A DNA stretch of 64,000 nt. Origin: Sipunculus nudus. Taxonomy: Eukaryota; Annelida; Sipuncula; Golfingiida; Sipunculidae. Location of the stretch: the NCBI GenBank assembly GCA_026874595.1, contig CM049310.1:26647058-26711057 (forward strand), written 5' to 3'. The notes below the pieces were generated by a model, which was given only the letters and a program-made list of their open reading frames with translations, was not told the origin of the DNA and did not search any database. Positions 35,801-51,361 of this stretch are shown here, in pieces. The translations under genes and the position numbers were made by a program. Numbering within the stretch: position 1 is the stretch's first letter; the number at the start of each line of letters is the position of its first letter.

Positions 35801-38800
35801 ATAGCTTGAAGGATATGGGTAACAGAGACCTAATTTCAAGTTTCCACAGGCACTCTTCATGGGCCTCCTTGCATGACAAGAATGAAGTTTCTAGGTCCAG
35901 TTGTTGCAATTTGTACCCTCTTGATAGATAACCACATATTCAAAGGTCTCGAAAAAAGAGAAAAAAAATTCGTAAAAATTTGAAAAAAATAGAGGTGGCA
36001 CACCCTCTCTGCAGAAACTGATGGAACAGCTCATGATCAATATGTATGCCAAAAATCATGACCATCAGTGTTGTATTTATTGAGATACTGCACTTTTTGT
36101 ATCAAATTTTCCATTATTCTGGGGAGTATTTTGGAGCCATACAGCCTAAAGAATATGGGTAACAGAGACCTTATTTCAGGTTTCCATGGAGAATTTTCAT
36201 GGGTCTCTCTGTGTGTCAAGAATGAAGATTCTAGGTCCAGTTTTTATGATTTGTGCCCTGTTAACAGATGTTCATATCTTTAAAGGTCTCAAAAATAGAT
36301 AAAACATTCGTATAAAAAACCCGAACAAATGCAGGTTGTGCCACCAGTCTGCAGGAACTGATGGAACACCTCTTGATCAATAGTTATGCCACAAATCATG
36401 ACCATCAGTGATGTAGTTATTGAGATATTGAAGTTTTTGTATGAAATTTTTGACTACTCTGGGGGGTACTTTGGGGCCCCATAGCTCGAAGGATATGGGT
36501 AACAGAGACCTAATTTCTGGTTTCCATGGAGACTTTTCATAGGTCTCTCAGTGTATTGAGAATGAAGATTCTAGGTCCAGTCGTTACGATTTGTGCCATG
36601 CTAACAGATGACAGCATCCTTAAAGGTCTCAAAAATAGAGGAAGAAATCGTAAAAAAATCAAACAATATAGGTGGCGCCACCAATCTGCAGGAACTCATG
36701 GAACATCTCATAATCAATATGTATGCCAAAAATCATGACCATCAGTGATGTAGTTATTGAGATATTGAAGTTTTTGTATGAAATTTTTGACTACTCTTGG
36801 GGGGGGTACTTTGGGGCCCCATAGCTCAAAGGATATGGGTAACAGAGACCTAATTTCTGGTTTCCATGGAGACTTTTCATAGGTCTCTCAGTGTATTGAG
36901 AATGAAGATTCTAGGTCTAGTCGTTACGATTTGTGCCATGCTAACAGATGCCAGCATCCTTAAAGGTCTCAAAAATAGAGGAAGAAATCGTAAAAAAATC
37001 AAACAATATAGGTGGCACCACCAGTCTGCAGGAACTGATGGAACATCTCATAATCAATATATATGCCAAAAATCATGACCATCAGTGATGTAGTTATTGA
37101 GATATTGAAGTTTTTGTATGAAATTTTTGACTACTCTGGGGGGTACTTTAGGGCTCCATAGCTCGAAGAATATGGGTAACAGAGACCTAATTTCTGGTTT
37201 CCAAGGATATTTTTTTCCATGGACCTCTCAGTGTGTCAAGAATGAAGATTCTAGGTCAAGTCGTTAGGATTTGTGCCAAGTTAACAGATGACAGCATCCT
37301 TAAAGGTCTCAAAAATAGAGGAAACAAGGGACCTATGGGTCACGACGCTCAGCTGTTATATATGATAAAAAAATATTATTTAGAAATGAGGCACATGCTG
37401 GTTTTGTGTGGTAATAAATATAAGCTGTAATATGAGTTGTTGTTGTTTATCTTATGTATGATTTTGATAGTACCTTTGGAGACAGGGAAGAGGATTGATT
37501 TCATTTATTTTATTAACAAATGGAGTACTATTGTCACACAGATTTTGACTTGGCAATATAACTTATAAGCAGAATATATAATATAAGGATTTAACTATTA
37601 ATTAAAAAAAATTACAAATATTGTCCCAAATATAATTTTTATTAAAAATAATAAGAGAATCATATGATTTTTTAAAATGAAATATAACTGAAATGATTAT
37701 TAAAATAATATTAAAGAATTTATTCATGAATGCATTCATGAATACATTTTGAAAGTATTTGCACTGGTATTCATATACTTTCATTTTTACCTGAATTCCC
37801 ATTCTTTATGCAAGAAATTTTATAATGGAGTACATAATCATATTCGTATTTAAATACAATTACAAAGTATTCCCACCTTGTCTGGTATTTATTCAGTTTT
37901 CACCAAACAATGATGTTTAGAATCCAGAATATACAAAATTCACACATTTAAATAATGATCATAAGTACCTGGTTTTATGGCTTTTATTTATATTAAAAAA
38001 TAACTGTAATAAATTCATTTTGGACTAATTTCACATCAATGTACACACTAGACACAGTAGAAATCTAGATTAATATTATCAACTGCATCTTTGTCTATCA
38101 TTAATTTCCATCATATGATCCCTAATGATTAGTAATGAATGATATGATTTACTTCTTTATCATTAAAATTGAACTGAAAAATACCATAGGTGACTGCATG
38201 GTGTTATTTGGAATACGTGACATTCTATCCATCGATACAAGATTCTTATATCATCAGTAACTGCAAGTTAATTTCCTGTTATAATAAACTAACAAATTCC
38301 TTTTCTATTTTTCATTAATTTTTTATTAAAAACCAATAAAAATTTATTAATTTATTGTTTATTGTATGTAGTTGGTTAAAACTACTAGATGAGTTGGGTT
38401 GGACACCTGGATCAACTGTGGCTGGCCATAAGCTGCCTGGATTCCCTGTATGCCTCGCCTCAAGCATGCATAATTTGCTGAAAGTTCAACAAGGTCAACA
38501 TACAGGTGACTCAAGAGGGGCTGGAGAGAGCCAAAGTCTTACAGGGTCTCATAAAAACATTAATAATAGCTACAATTTTTGGCCAATTTCTTTCAGCTTT
38601 CTAAACTTAAAAGCTGAAATCCTTATGTGTGCATGATATGAAAATTATATCAACAGTGCTCACAGGAAACAAAAGTGCCATGGTCAAAGTTGGTCAAAAT
38701 TTAAGTTACTAATTTTACATTTATACTAATAACTTATAAAATTTGAAAAATTCATAACTAATTTTGGGTATTCAATTGAATCTTGATTAAATAATGTTAC

Positions 38801-41800
38801 ATCCCTGACAAAAAATCTCTAGCTTCAGCAATCCCCTTGTTAAGGGAGTAAATATATTTCTTGATTTTTTACAAAGTGCATTATGTTTTGGCCCATAACT
38901 TAAAACAATTACGCAATACTGACATCATTCTGGCATGTGCATAGAGAATGAAAAATATGTATATTATTTATGATTAAAGTCAGATCAGTGGTTTTGATAT
39001 TAGGCAGTCTTGAAGTGTAACAATGGGTTTTTAATGGAAAAATGAGGTTTTTCATTAATATCTTGAAGGTATTAAGTCCTAGTGACCAAATTCTTGGCAT
39101 GGTAGGGGATTTTGGAGACATCTAGCTGTATGCCGAATTTAAGGAACTAAGAGCTGAAGCTGGGGAGCTGAGCTCTTGCAAACTGCATAACACTAGCTTG
39201 ATGTATACAATATGTTACATGGTGCTTGAAAACTTGAATAAAATCTACAGTTTTTGATCAACTGGTTTCAAATTTTTGGTGTTAACAGTTGAAAAGGTAA
39301 CAAAAACATGCTGTGAAAATTAAATCCACAGTACTTACAGGAAAAAAACGTGCCATGGTCAAAGTTGGGCAAAATTTAAGGTACCAATTTTTTATTTTTA
39401 TTAATATTTTAAAAAATTTAAAAGATTTTCATCTAATTTTGGGTATACAATTTAATTTTGATTAATTAAAGTTATATTACTGGAAAAAAGGTCCATAGCT
39501 TTAACATGTTTTGTGTTAAGTGATCAAATATCTTTCCTGATTTTTTACAAAATGCATTATGTTTGGGTCCATAACTTTTTTAAATTATATAATACAGACA
39601 TATTTTCTTGAATGTACATAGGAACTATATAGAGGAATATTTATGGTAAATATGAGGAAAAACAGATGAGTGGTTTTGATATTAGGCAGTCCTGAAGTGT
39701 GAAAATAGGTTTTTAATGAAAAAATGAGGTTTTTCCTTAATTTCTCAAAGGAACGAAGTCGAAAAGACCCAGGTCTGGCTTGGTAGGAGATCTTGGGGAC
39801 ATCTAACATTATGCCGGATTTTGGATTCCTAGGTCTTACGGTTTCAAAACGTGCCACATCTACGGACGGACGGACGGACAGACGGACGGACGGACGGACG
39901 GACGGACAGACGGACGGACGACGGACAATGGACCACGACTATAGCTCAGATGACTTATAGTCAGCTGAGCTAAAAATTGTAAAAAATCAAACAATACAGG
40001 TGGCGCCACAAGTCTGCAGGAACTGATGGAACATCTCATAATCAATATGTATGCCAAAAATCATGACCATCAGTGATGCAGTTATTGAGATATTGAAGTT
40101 TTTGTATAAAATTTTTTACTTTTCTTGGGGGTATTTTGGGGCTCCATAGCTCGAAGAATATGGGTAACAGAGACCTAATTTCTGGTTTCCATGGAGACTT
40201 TTCATAGGTCTCTCAGTGTATCAAGAATGAAGATTCTAGGTCCAGTCTTCACGATTTGTGCCTTGTTAACTGATGTTTACATTTTGAAAGGTCTCAAAAA
40301 TAGAGAAAAAAATTCGTAAAAAATTGAACGATACAGGTGGCGCCACCAGTCTGCAGGAAGTGATGGAACATCTCATGATCAATATGTATGACAAAAATCA
40401 TGACCATCAGTCAAGTAGTTAATGAGATATTGAAGTTTTTGTATGAAATTTTTTACTTTTCTGGGGGGTAGTTTGGGGCCCCATAGCTGGAAGGATATGG
40501 GTAACAGAGACCTAATTTCTGGTTTCCATGGAGACTTTTCATAGGTCTCTCAGTGTGTCGAGAATGAAGATTCTAAGTCCAGTCATTACGATTTGTGCCT
40601 TGTTAACAGATGTTCACATTTTTAAAGGTCTCAAAAATAGAGAAAAAAATTCGTAAAAAATCGAAAAATACAGGTGGCGCCACCAGTCTTCAGGAACTGA
40701 TGGAACCTCTCATGATCAATATGTATGCCAAAAATCATGACAATCAGTCAAGTAGTTAATGAGATATTGAAGTTTTTGTATGAAATTTTGGACTTTTCTG
40801 GGGGGTACTTTGGGGCCCCATAGCTCGAAGGATATGGGTAACAGAGACCTAATTTCTGGTTTCCATGGAGGCTTTTCATAGGTCTCTCAATGTTTCGAGA
40901 ATGAAGATTCTAAGTCCAGTCATTACGATTTGTGCCTTGTTAACAGATGTTCATATTTTTAAAGGTCTCAAAAATAGAGAAAAAAATTCGTAAAAAATCA
41001 AAAAATACAGGTGGCGCCACCAGTCTTCAGGAACTGATGGGACCTCTCATGATCAATATGTATGCCAAAAACCATGACCATCAGTCAAGTGGTTAATGAG
41101 ATATTGAAGTTTTTGTATGAAATTTTGGACTTTTCTGGGGGGTACTTTGGGGCCCCATAGCTCGAAGGATATGGGTATCAGAGACCTAATTTCTGGTTTC
41201 CAAGGAGATTTTTTATGGACCTCCCTGGATGTCAAGTAAGAAGATTCCAGTTCTAGCGGTTACGATTTGTGCCCTGTTAACGGACAGACGCCAGGACGGC
41301 CGGACGGCCGACGGACAAAAGGTGATCCCTATAGCTCAGATGACTTTCAGTCAGCTGAGCTAAAAAAACAAAATTTAAAACATGAATTGCAGCTTACTTT
41401 TGCTGGTGATTTTGCTGGAGGTGTTGTAGACTGTTTGCTCTTAGTCTTTGTTTGTGGTGTTTCATGTATCGCTGTGACTTTGGCTGGTGATTTATGAGGG
41501 GAGGTCTTCTTATCGGGGGTCTCAGGTACACTTCCCTTCAGCCTGCCTGCAAGCTTACTGGCAAAACTGGGCCCTGTGATAAACAAGATATCACTTGTCA
41601 AGGCACAACAGGAACAAGATAAACCAAGAACATTTAGTGATTCAGGAAGATCTGGCAAGTAAAAATCAGGTGTGATATTGCAATTAATACTACAGACTGC
41701 AAGACCTCTAAAAGTCAACAGTCTAAGGAACGATAAAATGTTACTAGTTTACCATGGCTTTCCAGGTCTTTATCAGCATTAGTTTATATTAAATAATATG

Positions 41801-44800
41801 GATCCAGAATTATAATTTGACTGTTAAATAAACTTCTGTTTCATACAAAGAAACAATTAAACACCATGAGAATGAAGCCCTTAGATAACCAAGTAAGTTC
41901 TGGTTTTGTGTACTAAATGAAAACATGTCATTATCATAACACAAAAATAACTTCAAGAACTGACCTGAATTTGAGGAGGTCTGTGTAACCTTCTCTTTTA
42001 TTCTAGTTTCTTCCCTCTTCACCTTCAAAAGGGAATTAAGAAGATAATTGACAGGACAGCTTTGAAGTGACCTGATTTTAAGATTTGCACTGAAACAATA
42101 TATTTTACAAGTAGTATATTAAAAGGTCCTAATAACTGCAGTAAAACTGCAATTTTATTGATAATAGCATGCTCTTGTCATATTGTTTTGAAACAGAAAA
42201 GCACAGCCCAAACCATGCATTAATGATGGCTCTGGATGTCATGGATGAGTGGGTACCATCACAATTTATGCTACAGCAAAAAAAAAAACATGGCAGTCTG
42301 ACTAGCTTCTGGTCACCAAAGCATTTAGATGCAAACACCAATGGACCTATGGTGAATTTTTTTTTTTCAATCATGCAGAATGCCTTTAATTTTTAAATAA
42401 ATCTATTTGTTATATCTCAATTTTTACAAAGGCTGGTACTGGGGGATGTTGAGGGAGTTATTTACAGTTGTAAATAATTGTTATAATCTGCATAATAAAT
42501 TATCCAGTTGAAGACCCTTTACATATCAAAGAAAATATTTAAGCATTTACCTTCTTTGCTTTGAAGTCATGGTCATCCAAGTTTCTTAATGTGTCTTCAA
42601 AATCACTGTCATCATGTATTTCCATATCTTCATGCACCTCCTGTGGAATCTTGAAACCATACATACATATGTATCAGTCATTAGGGCATCACAACAGGGG
42701 CGGATCCAGGATTTAGGAAAAGGGGAGGGGGAGGGTCCAACAAAGGAAGACTAATGAAAACCCTAAAAAAAGGTCCCCAGGTCTGGAAAAGGGGGGGTCC
42801 AGTCCCCAAAATTTTGTCTGAAGCCCTTAAAAAAACGTTGTTTCTGATGAAAAAAGGGGGAGTCCGGGCCCCCTGGACCCCCCCCCCCCCCACCCCCCCT
42901 GGATCTGCTTTTGCACAATGAGATGCTACATAAATATCACAGTACCCTAATCTTACTGTTAATTGAAAAAGCGAATTTGTGGAATTAATGTCCCACGCTT
43001 TGGGATCTTGTTGTTTTTCATGCTTGATAAGCAACCAAAATTATGACATGTGGGGAAAATCTTGAGGGCAAAGGAAAACTTAAAACAGATGCACCATGAC
43101 ATGTGGAGATATCTGCAGGGGAACATAAAAACTAAAACACTGAGAAATAGGACCAAAATCCACTATGAAATGTAGAACATCTGCAGGTGAACATAAAAAC
43201 TAAAACACACTGAGAAATTTGACCAAAATTTGAGAATATTTTTTTAGCTTTAAAGAAATATTTTTCAGATAGACACTCAAAAACTAATCCCAACTGAAGT
43301 ATGCATAAGAGCAATCACTGATCAAAATTTGAATGAAATCAGATAAAATTTAGGAAAGTTATCACACAAAGACTAAGTCTGATGAAAGGACAGACAGACA
43401 AACCCAAATCAACATCCGTGGAGTGGGGGACAATAAATGATATCATCAATATGGCATCAATAATAAACTCACTAACTGAGACATGAAATGCAGTCCTTGA
43501 AGAATGTGGATTTACAGCTTTTGTCTTATTTGCACTGCCACCATTATCCTGGTTTTGCCAGTACTATTCTGTCACAGCAAAGCATATCTAAAAGTCATTT
43601 TATTGGAAGATAAAAGCTCTTGTACTAAATTTGGAATATAACTTATCCTGAAGGGAATTAAAGAAACACTCGAGAAGTATAAATTCTGATATTTACTGCA
43701 GTGAGAGTGATGAATACACACTACACGAGGCACACACATCATATAATTGATGTGTTAATACCACTTGCTATAAAGTACCTGTTTCTTTTTAGTTGAAGAC
43801 TTGCTCTCAGTTCTCTTGACTGTTGCAGCCCCAAAGAAATCAGCAGCACTGATGGGTGTTTTCTTCTTTTCCTCTTCATGTGGTCTTTTCTTGGAAGCTG
43901 ACTGCTTTGGTGTTGTCACTTTAGAAAAGGCTTCTTCAATTGTCTTTTCCTTCTTTATATGATCATCCTCATCTTTAAATATTGAATACACAAAGACTTT
44001 AAATAAAACTTGAAATATGGGAAAACCTTCTGATTACAGACATTGGCTAGGTATGGTGTTCTGGCTATTATAAACAGCTGCATGTATCAGACAGATCATT
44101 GGCCTAGTCTTCTACTGAGACTGCCTTATGATCCATAATACAAATGTGCCTATAGTTGGTCAAAATTTTCATGAGGTTTCTAAGTATAAATCCACCTTCT
44201 TGATTTCCTATCACACTATGCATAACACTGTGCATGGGCACATGATATTTACATACAGCATAATTTGGTACTGTAGTTTTTTTATATTGGATGAATTGGA
44301 TAACCTATAATACACATCTATCTTTACTCAGTACTTGTTAATACATAATTTTAACCCATTTTTTTTTTTTTTTACAAAGACGTGTTATTTACATGTAATT
44401 TTACAAACATAACATATTCTGTGGTCGGTTCTGTGTTCCGACACAGAAGATATTATAAAGATAAACAACATGATCGCATAAACAAGAACAGACACCATTT
44501 ACCCATGGCCATGATAATACTTATATAAGGAAATCTCAGTCAGAAATTTTCAAAACATCAACTAATTTACCCCATTTCTTTAAATGATTATAAAATAATC
44601 CTTTGCTATTTGCAATGTAACTCTCAACCCTTTCTGTATCTCTTAACCTGCTTTTAAACACTGCAAGCAAGGAAGAACTATTTTCCTCTCTTTGCTTGTA
44701 GAGGACATATTTATACAGTAACAGAATCTGATTTTGCAGCCTGTTTTTATCATCAACTGGTATGATACCATACAATATTTCCATAAGTGATATGGCTGGA

Positions 44801-47800
44801 AGATATAATTCATAATCTTGCAACCATGCCTTTATTTTGAACTAAAAATTCCTACTGACCATACATTCAAAAAATAAATGTACAATATTTTCGTGATCAT
44901 TGAAACAAAATGAACATCGAGAAGTTTCTTTTATCTTCCATTTAAACAGCTGCTCATTCAGAGGTATATAATTGTGCAATATCTTATACTGAAATTCTCT
45001 AAGGTATGTATCTAAAGTTATTTTATATATAGCTAGATATGCATTTTCCCATCTAATTTCAATATTATTCTCACTGTTTATAATATTCCACCTTTCTTGG
45101 GCTGTGGGCTTTTCCCATATATTTTCTACAAGTGTATCATATATCATTCGGGATTTCAGACTATTCAGTGTCACTTGTCCTCCAATAGTTAAGATTGTTT
45201 CCATATTTGAATAGTTTTTTTCAACCTTATGATTTAGAATACATTTTTTCCACTGTTTCGGAATTACTTGTCTCAGTGACATACAATACATGTAATCTAT
45301 AAATTTAACATCAATATGACCTTGCTTAATGGCATTCCAGGTCTTCCAGGTTCCTTTTTCATCAATCATGTCTTGAATATAATATAAACCCATGCTATGC
45401 AACTGTTTATTATACACTGCTTTTGAGTTAATCTTTATATATTTGTTGTTCCACAGGCACTGATATATTACATCATCTGGTTTGTTGGGTTCCACAGATA
45501 CATAAGACGACCAGTCTTCAAAACATTTTCTATAAAACTTTGGCAACCTATTTGGCAGTACTGTGACATCAAAATTACTTCCCATGCATGTTAAACCTCC
45601 TATATTCTTTAGTTTATAATTTAATATCTCCTTGATTACCGAACTTTTAGGTTCAATGAGGCGCTTTGCCCACATTACTCTCTGTGTCTTAATTTTACAG
45701 GCAACATCAGGTATGTTTATTCCTCCATTTTCAATTTTTCCAATGACTGTTTTGTATTTTACCTTGGGCTTTTTAGCTCTCCAGATGAAATCACAAAGAA
45801 GTCTCTTTATGGATACACTGCAAAAAATAACTTACTTAAAATAAGTAGAAAAATCTTAAAATAAGTAAAATTATCTTGGGAGTCAGATAAGAAATATTTT
45901 CTTGTTAGCTATAAGGAATATTTTCTTATTTCAAGGAATATTTACTTGAATTAGTTTCTTATTTCAAGGAATATTTACTTGAATTAGTTTCTTATTTCAA
46001 GGAATATTTACTAGATTCAGTTTCTTATTTCAAGGAATATTTACTAGATTTAGTTTCTTATTTCAAGGAATATTTACTTGATTTAGTTTCTTATTTCAAG
46101 AAAAATTTACTCAGCTTCTTTCAAGGAAAATTTTCTAGTCCAAGGAATATTTACTTAATTCAAGAAAATTTGTTCAAGAAAAATTCTCTTGATTTAAGCA
46201 AAATGGGAGTCAGATAAGAAAAATTGACTAGGACAAGTAACATTTCCTTGAATAAGGAATATGACCTGTTCAATCTTTCTAGTTCAAGAAAATCCTGCTG
46301 AAACAATTGTCACCTGCATTAATTCAGTATTACAAATAGCTTGATGCATGATGGCTCTAAATTATAGCATAATACATGACAACTTAAATATCATGGGTGT
46401 CTACAAACAATAGAAATATTAACAAATGCAACTTTCAACTACATCTCTTTTATTTCATTTATGTGTGTATCAAACAGTATATATGATACAATCAAACAGA
46501 TCTACTGTTATCTACATATATATAATACATAAACTTAATGATATGATGGTACAGATAATTATAAGGCTAAATCCTTGCAGGTTCCTCTCTGAATATAAAG
46601 TTGATGTAAGAAACACCAGCTGTTAAAACAAAGGTCCTCTAGATAAAATTACTGACAATCATAATAAAATTGTAACAGATTGTATAAAAATATAAACATA
46701 TACTATAGATTGTAAGAATATATGTATACAGTGAATATAACAACTTCCAACTGATTTTTTTCCCACATAACCAACAATATAAAAAATGTACAACCTTAGA
46801 ATATTTATAATTATTTAGGAAACACTGACCTTTTTTATGATTGTCAGCTTGTAAATTAGTACCACTTTATTGTTAAATGAATATTTCTAAATTATCTATT
46901 ACCTTTAATTTTATTAAAAGGTTGTTGCTGTTGAAACATATTAGTTACATTTAAATTGTATCTTTGTAATGTTTTCAAAGAGTACATGTTTTAAAACAAA
47001 GGGCCCATGGGTCACGGCGCGCAGCTGTTATATATGATCACAAAATGATTTGGAAGAGGGGGCAGGCAGATGCTTTTTTTCATGGAAATATAAGCTGTAT
47101 TATGAGTTGATGATGTTTAACTCAAGTTATGAAAGATTTTGATCAAATCCTTGGAGTTGGGAAGAGGATTGATATCATTGATATTATTTACATTTGGAAA
47201 TGGTGTGCTATAGTCACACAGGTTTTGACTTGGCCTTATAACTTTATCTACATTGCTTTTAAGTTAACTGTTGTTCAATAATTACAGGTTATTCCTACCC
47301 ACGAGTAGCACTAGCACAAATAATATAAGAGTTTATATATTTATTAAAAGTTAATATCAATTATTGTGCCAAATATAGTTTAAACTAAAAATGATAACAG
47401 TATCATCTAAAAAAAAATGTTTAATAATATGATTGAAATAAATGATTATTAAAATAATATAAAATGTATTCATGAATGCATTCCTGATTACATTTTGAAA
47501 GTATTTGCATTCGTATTCAAATACTTTAATTTTTACCTGTATTCTTATTTGTTTTCATATGCAGGAAATTATAGAGTATTCACATTCATATTCATATACA
47601 TGTGCAAAGTATTCTCACAATGTCTGGTATTTATTCAGTTTCAGTTTAAGTTGTAGAGAATCCAGAATGTACAAATATCACATATTAAAATAATGACCTG
47701 GTTTTATGGCTTTAATTTATATTTAGAAATTAAACTATTATATTCACTTGGACTACTTTCACATCAATCTATACACTAAGACAGAGCAAGAGTCTTGTAA

Positions 47801-50800
47801 AAATTTATATAATATTAACATTACAGACATCATAATGAGAACTTGTCTAAGATCATATTTTTTTAAATATTAAATTTTTATTTTTTAAAAACATGTATAA
47901 AAAAATTCAAAGCAATCTCAGCTATGAAACCAATATATGTGTAAAAAAAATAACCCAAGGATAAGAAAACCCTATAAATTATATGAGGAGCAAACTAGAG
48001 ATCAGCAAGTTTAATTTTATTAACTGAAATAAAGGAACCAGTAATATAGATTTTGATTATATATACATAGTATCATGTGACAGCTCATACAGCTATTAGT
48101 CTCAATGTCATTAGTGAAACATATTGACAACTTTAATCAGTACTTCTCTGAGAAAAAAAATTTAATTTTTGTCATATTTTAATTTTTGTTTAATTTTGCA
48201 ATAAATATAAGTTAACAAGCTGAAACACTTGGAAAAGACATGGAAATTTAGATTAATATTATCAACTGCATCTTTGTCTATCATTAATTTTCTTCATAAA
48301 TTCCCTAATAGTAAAGAACAGTATATTTTTTTTCATTATAGAAATTGAAATGAAAAATATCTAAGTGACTGCATGGTGTTGTTTGGAATACATTTTCATC
48401 AATCCATACAAGATCCATACAACATCAATATTTGCAAGGGAATTCCCTGTTCCTCATAAAATATCAAATTCCTTTTCCATTAATTTTTCTTAAAGTTGTT
48501 ATAATAAACAAATAAAAATTTATTTAATTATTGTTTATTGTTATGTTGTTGGTGAAAACAACTACTAGATGAGTTGGGTTGGACACCTGGAGCATGAGCT
48601 TGCTGGCTGCCCAGTATATACCCCATTTCATGCGTGCATAATTAGCCTGAAAGGTCAACAAGGGGACATACAGAGGGGCTTCAGTATAGCTTAAGTGTGA
48701 CATAGTCTCATAAAAACTTAAATAAAAGCTACAGTTTTGGGCAATACCTTTCAACTTTCAGTATTTGGAAAATGAAATCCTTAAATGTATGAAAAATGAT
48801 ATGAAAATAAAATCAACAGTGCCTAAAGGGAAAAATGTGCCATGGCCAAAGTTGGGCAAACTTTAAGGTACTGATTTTATATTTTTTTTACTAACTTATA
48901 AAATTTGAAAAATTCAGATCTAATATTTGGTATACAATTGAATCTTGTTTAAATGAAGTTATATTCCTGAAAAAAGGTCTCTTGCTTCAGCAATTCTTAT
49001 AATAAGTGAGTAAATATATTTCCTGATTTTTTCAAAATGCATTATGCAATCCATAACCTCAGCAAATTATGCAATACTGACCTTATTTCTGGTATGTACA
49101 TAGGAAATGTATAGACAAATATTTATACTAAGTATGATCAAAAACAGATCAGTGGTTTTGATATTAGGCAGTCCTGAAGTGGGACAATGATTTTTAAATG
49201 GAAAATTGAGGTTTTTTCTTAATATCTCAAAGGAACGAAGACATATTGACCCACTTTTGGTACCCTAAAAGATTTTGGGGACATCTAACTGTAGGCCGAA
49301 TTAGGATTTGTAGGTCCAGTGGTGTCGAAACGTGCTTGTCTTATGAATGGACAGAAGGACAGACGGATAAATCACGGACAATGGACCATGACTATAGCTC
49401 AGATGACTTACAGTCAGCTGAGCTAATTATCTCAGGAATGGGAGGAACATTTTCCTAGATTTATTTTCATAACTTTTAGCAATAAACTGCCAAGAAATAA
49501 TGAAAGCATGCATATAGAACCCTTTAAATCTGCCTAGCTGTTGATTATCTGCATATTTGGAAACTTTCTTTCGATTGGGACTGTAGAGATTTTCTGTAGA
49601 TTTGTAAAATCCATAGGAAAAAAAACTGAAATCCTGTATCTGTGGTTATTTTCCAAAGTGTCCACACTTTATCCTGCATTTGTCCATAGTCTGCTCTTTT
49701 CTGTGGATATTTTGTGAAGCATCCACTCTTTTCAATGATGAGTTTTTCAGTGTGCTTGTCTCTGTGGTAACATTTCTGTAAAGTTATCTGAGGAAACTTA
49801 TAACATCCAAAAACATCAAAATATTGCTGTAGTTGCATCTACATATGAGAAAAATAAAAGAAAATACTGAATAAAGTGTAATAGTTATTTATCGGAGGAT
49901 GCAGGATAAATCTTGCTTAGTTGTTCCTTATCCCAAATGGTTTCAGAATATCCGTCAGCTTGTGCCTTATAGTATACGCTTGACCCCATAATACTTCTTG
50001 CATGGTGATCATGTCTGGAAAGGAAATGAAAACAGTTTACTAAAATTGCAGGGCAATCAGAAGTAATTCATGAAAAATTGTCAGTTGTACAGATTTACTA
50101 GTGACAGAGCAGTCATTTCTTACAAAATATTTTTTATTGTAGTTTGGGCATAATTTTACATTTTAATGGCTGACTCATGATTTGCAGTTTTACACTTCAG
50201 TGTATATTGAAAAAGCTTAATTACAAAATAAGAAATTATTAATAAAATCCATGAAAATATGTAATTAATTACATCAGTAAAGATTACTTTTCCAAGATTT
50301 CCAGACACAATCCTCCTAATACATCTACAGAGTTTGTGACAAATATCAGTTTAATATCATAATAAATTGACCATAACTCAGTGTATAGTGGCTAAGTTGT
50401 CACTGACAATGACATATATATTCTTCTGTGCAGCCTAGATTTAAGCTCAGGACATATTGTAACCAATTAACAGACACTTTAATTAAAATTGAACAACAAT
50501 TTAATTTTACTATTATGTATTTCTGCTCCCCCTATATGGACATGTAACAAATAAACAGATCCCTCTTACTACTTGATGATTATAAATTATCTCTGTTGTT
50601 TTTATTTGCCATTTCTGGGATTTTCTGTTTCTTCAAGCATACCATTTATCAAATGTTTCTTTGCACCAGAACATCATAAAATGTACAATTATAATACTTT
50701 GTGAGTTTAAATAATGTATATTAAAAATTAGTAATGATAATCATGAGGCACGGTGGGAAAGATATACATATTTGAGTATACAGGTCTCAGTTGTTTTCAT

Positions 50801-51314
50801 GCAAGCCCTGTAAGTCCATACATATTGACTCATTGACAGTACATTACTGCACTTTCTCAAACAAAAGTGCTTATAACAGCTTTTACATATTCTTTATATG
50901 TATTTTGAATTCAGATGAAACATATTATGTATACTCACATAAACTGTCTTCTCTTCTTTCTCCATGACCGTTAGATCTGCACCATTTGAACTATCCTCTG
51001 TGACTCACTTGGTCATTGTATGCCCTGTGAGCCAGGCCTGACACACTGCTTACAGTAACCGATATGCTGGGGCTGGCCCCCAAGGCCAAGATGCAGATGG
51101 CTTTGTGACAGCTTGATAAAGTGCAAGCATCCCAGGGTGCACAGTCATGTTTCTTGTTGACACTATATACCTTTTCATTTTTAATTAGCTGATTTTTCAG
51201 ATGAGTAGAACACAATTCAGATAAGTCTAAATCAGAACACCATTATTTGTCAGAGAAATATATGCAATACATGTATCTCTCTGTATCTCATTCTCTCTCT
51301 CTTTCACTCTATCA

Positions 51315-51361
<47 letters not shown>

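Noticed and set aside
36526-37078. Two near-identical 70-residue frames (METFHRSLSVLRMKILG...)
   Set aside because: They are the same ~339-bp tandem unit read twice; no coding evidence.
35167-41366. Regularly spaced repeats, CRISPR-like at first sight
   Set aside because: Units are about 339 bp, directly tandem with no spacers, in an intron of a eukaryotic gene.
41810-42028. 72-residue minus-strand frame as a separate gene
   Set aside because: Its N-terminal part is the RFC1 linker exon 41965-42022; the rest is intron after a GTCAGT donor.
49545-49838. 97-residue minus-strand frame inside the DNA element
   Set aside because: Low-complexity composition with internal duplications of the DNA (CTGTGGATATTTTGTGAAGC-type repeats); no family features and no consistent splice context.
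50939-51005. Possible middle exon ending MEKEEKTVY with a GTGAGT donor
   Set aside because: Its phase does not fit the 49885-50014 segment without an in-frame stop, so I could not link them.
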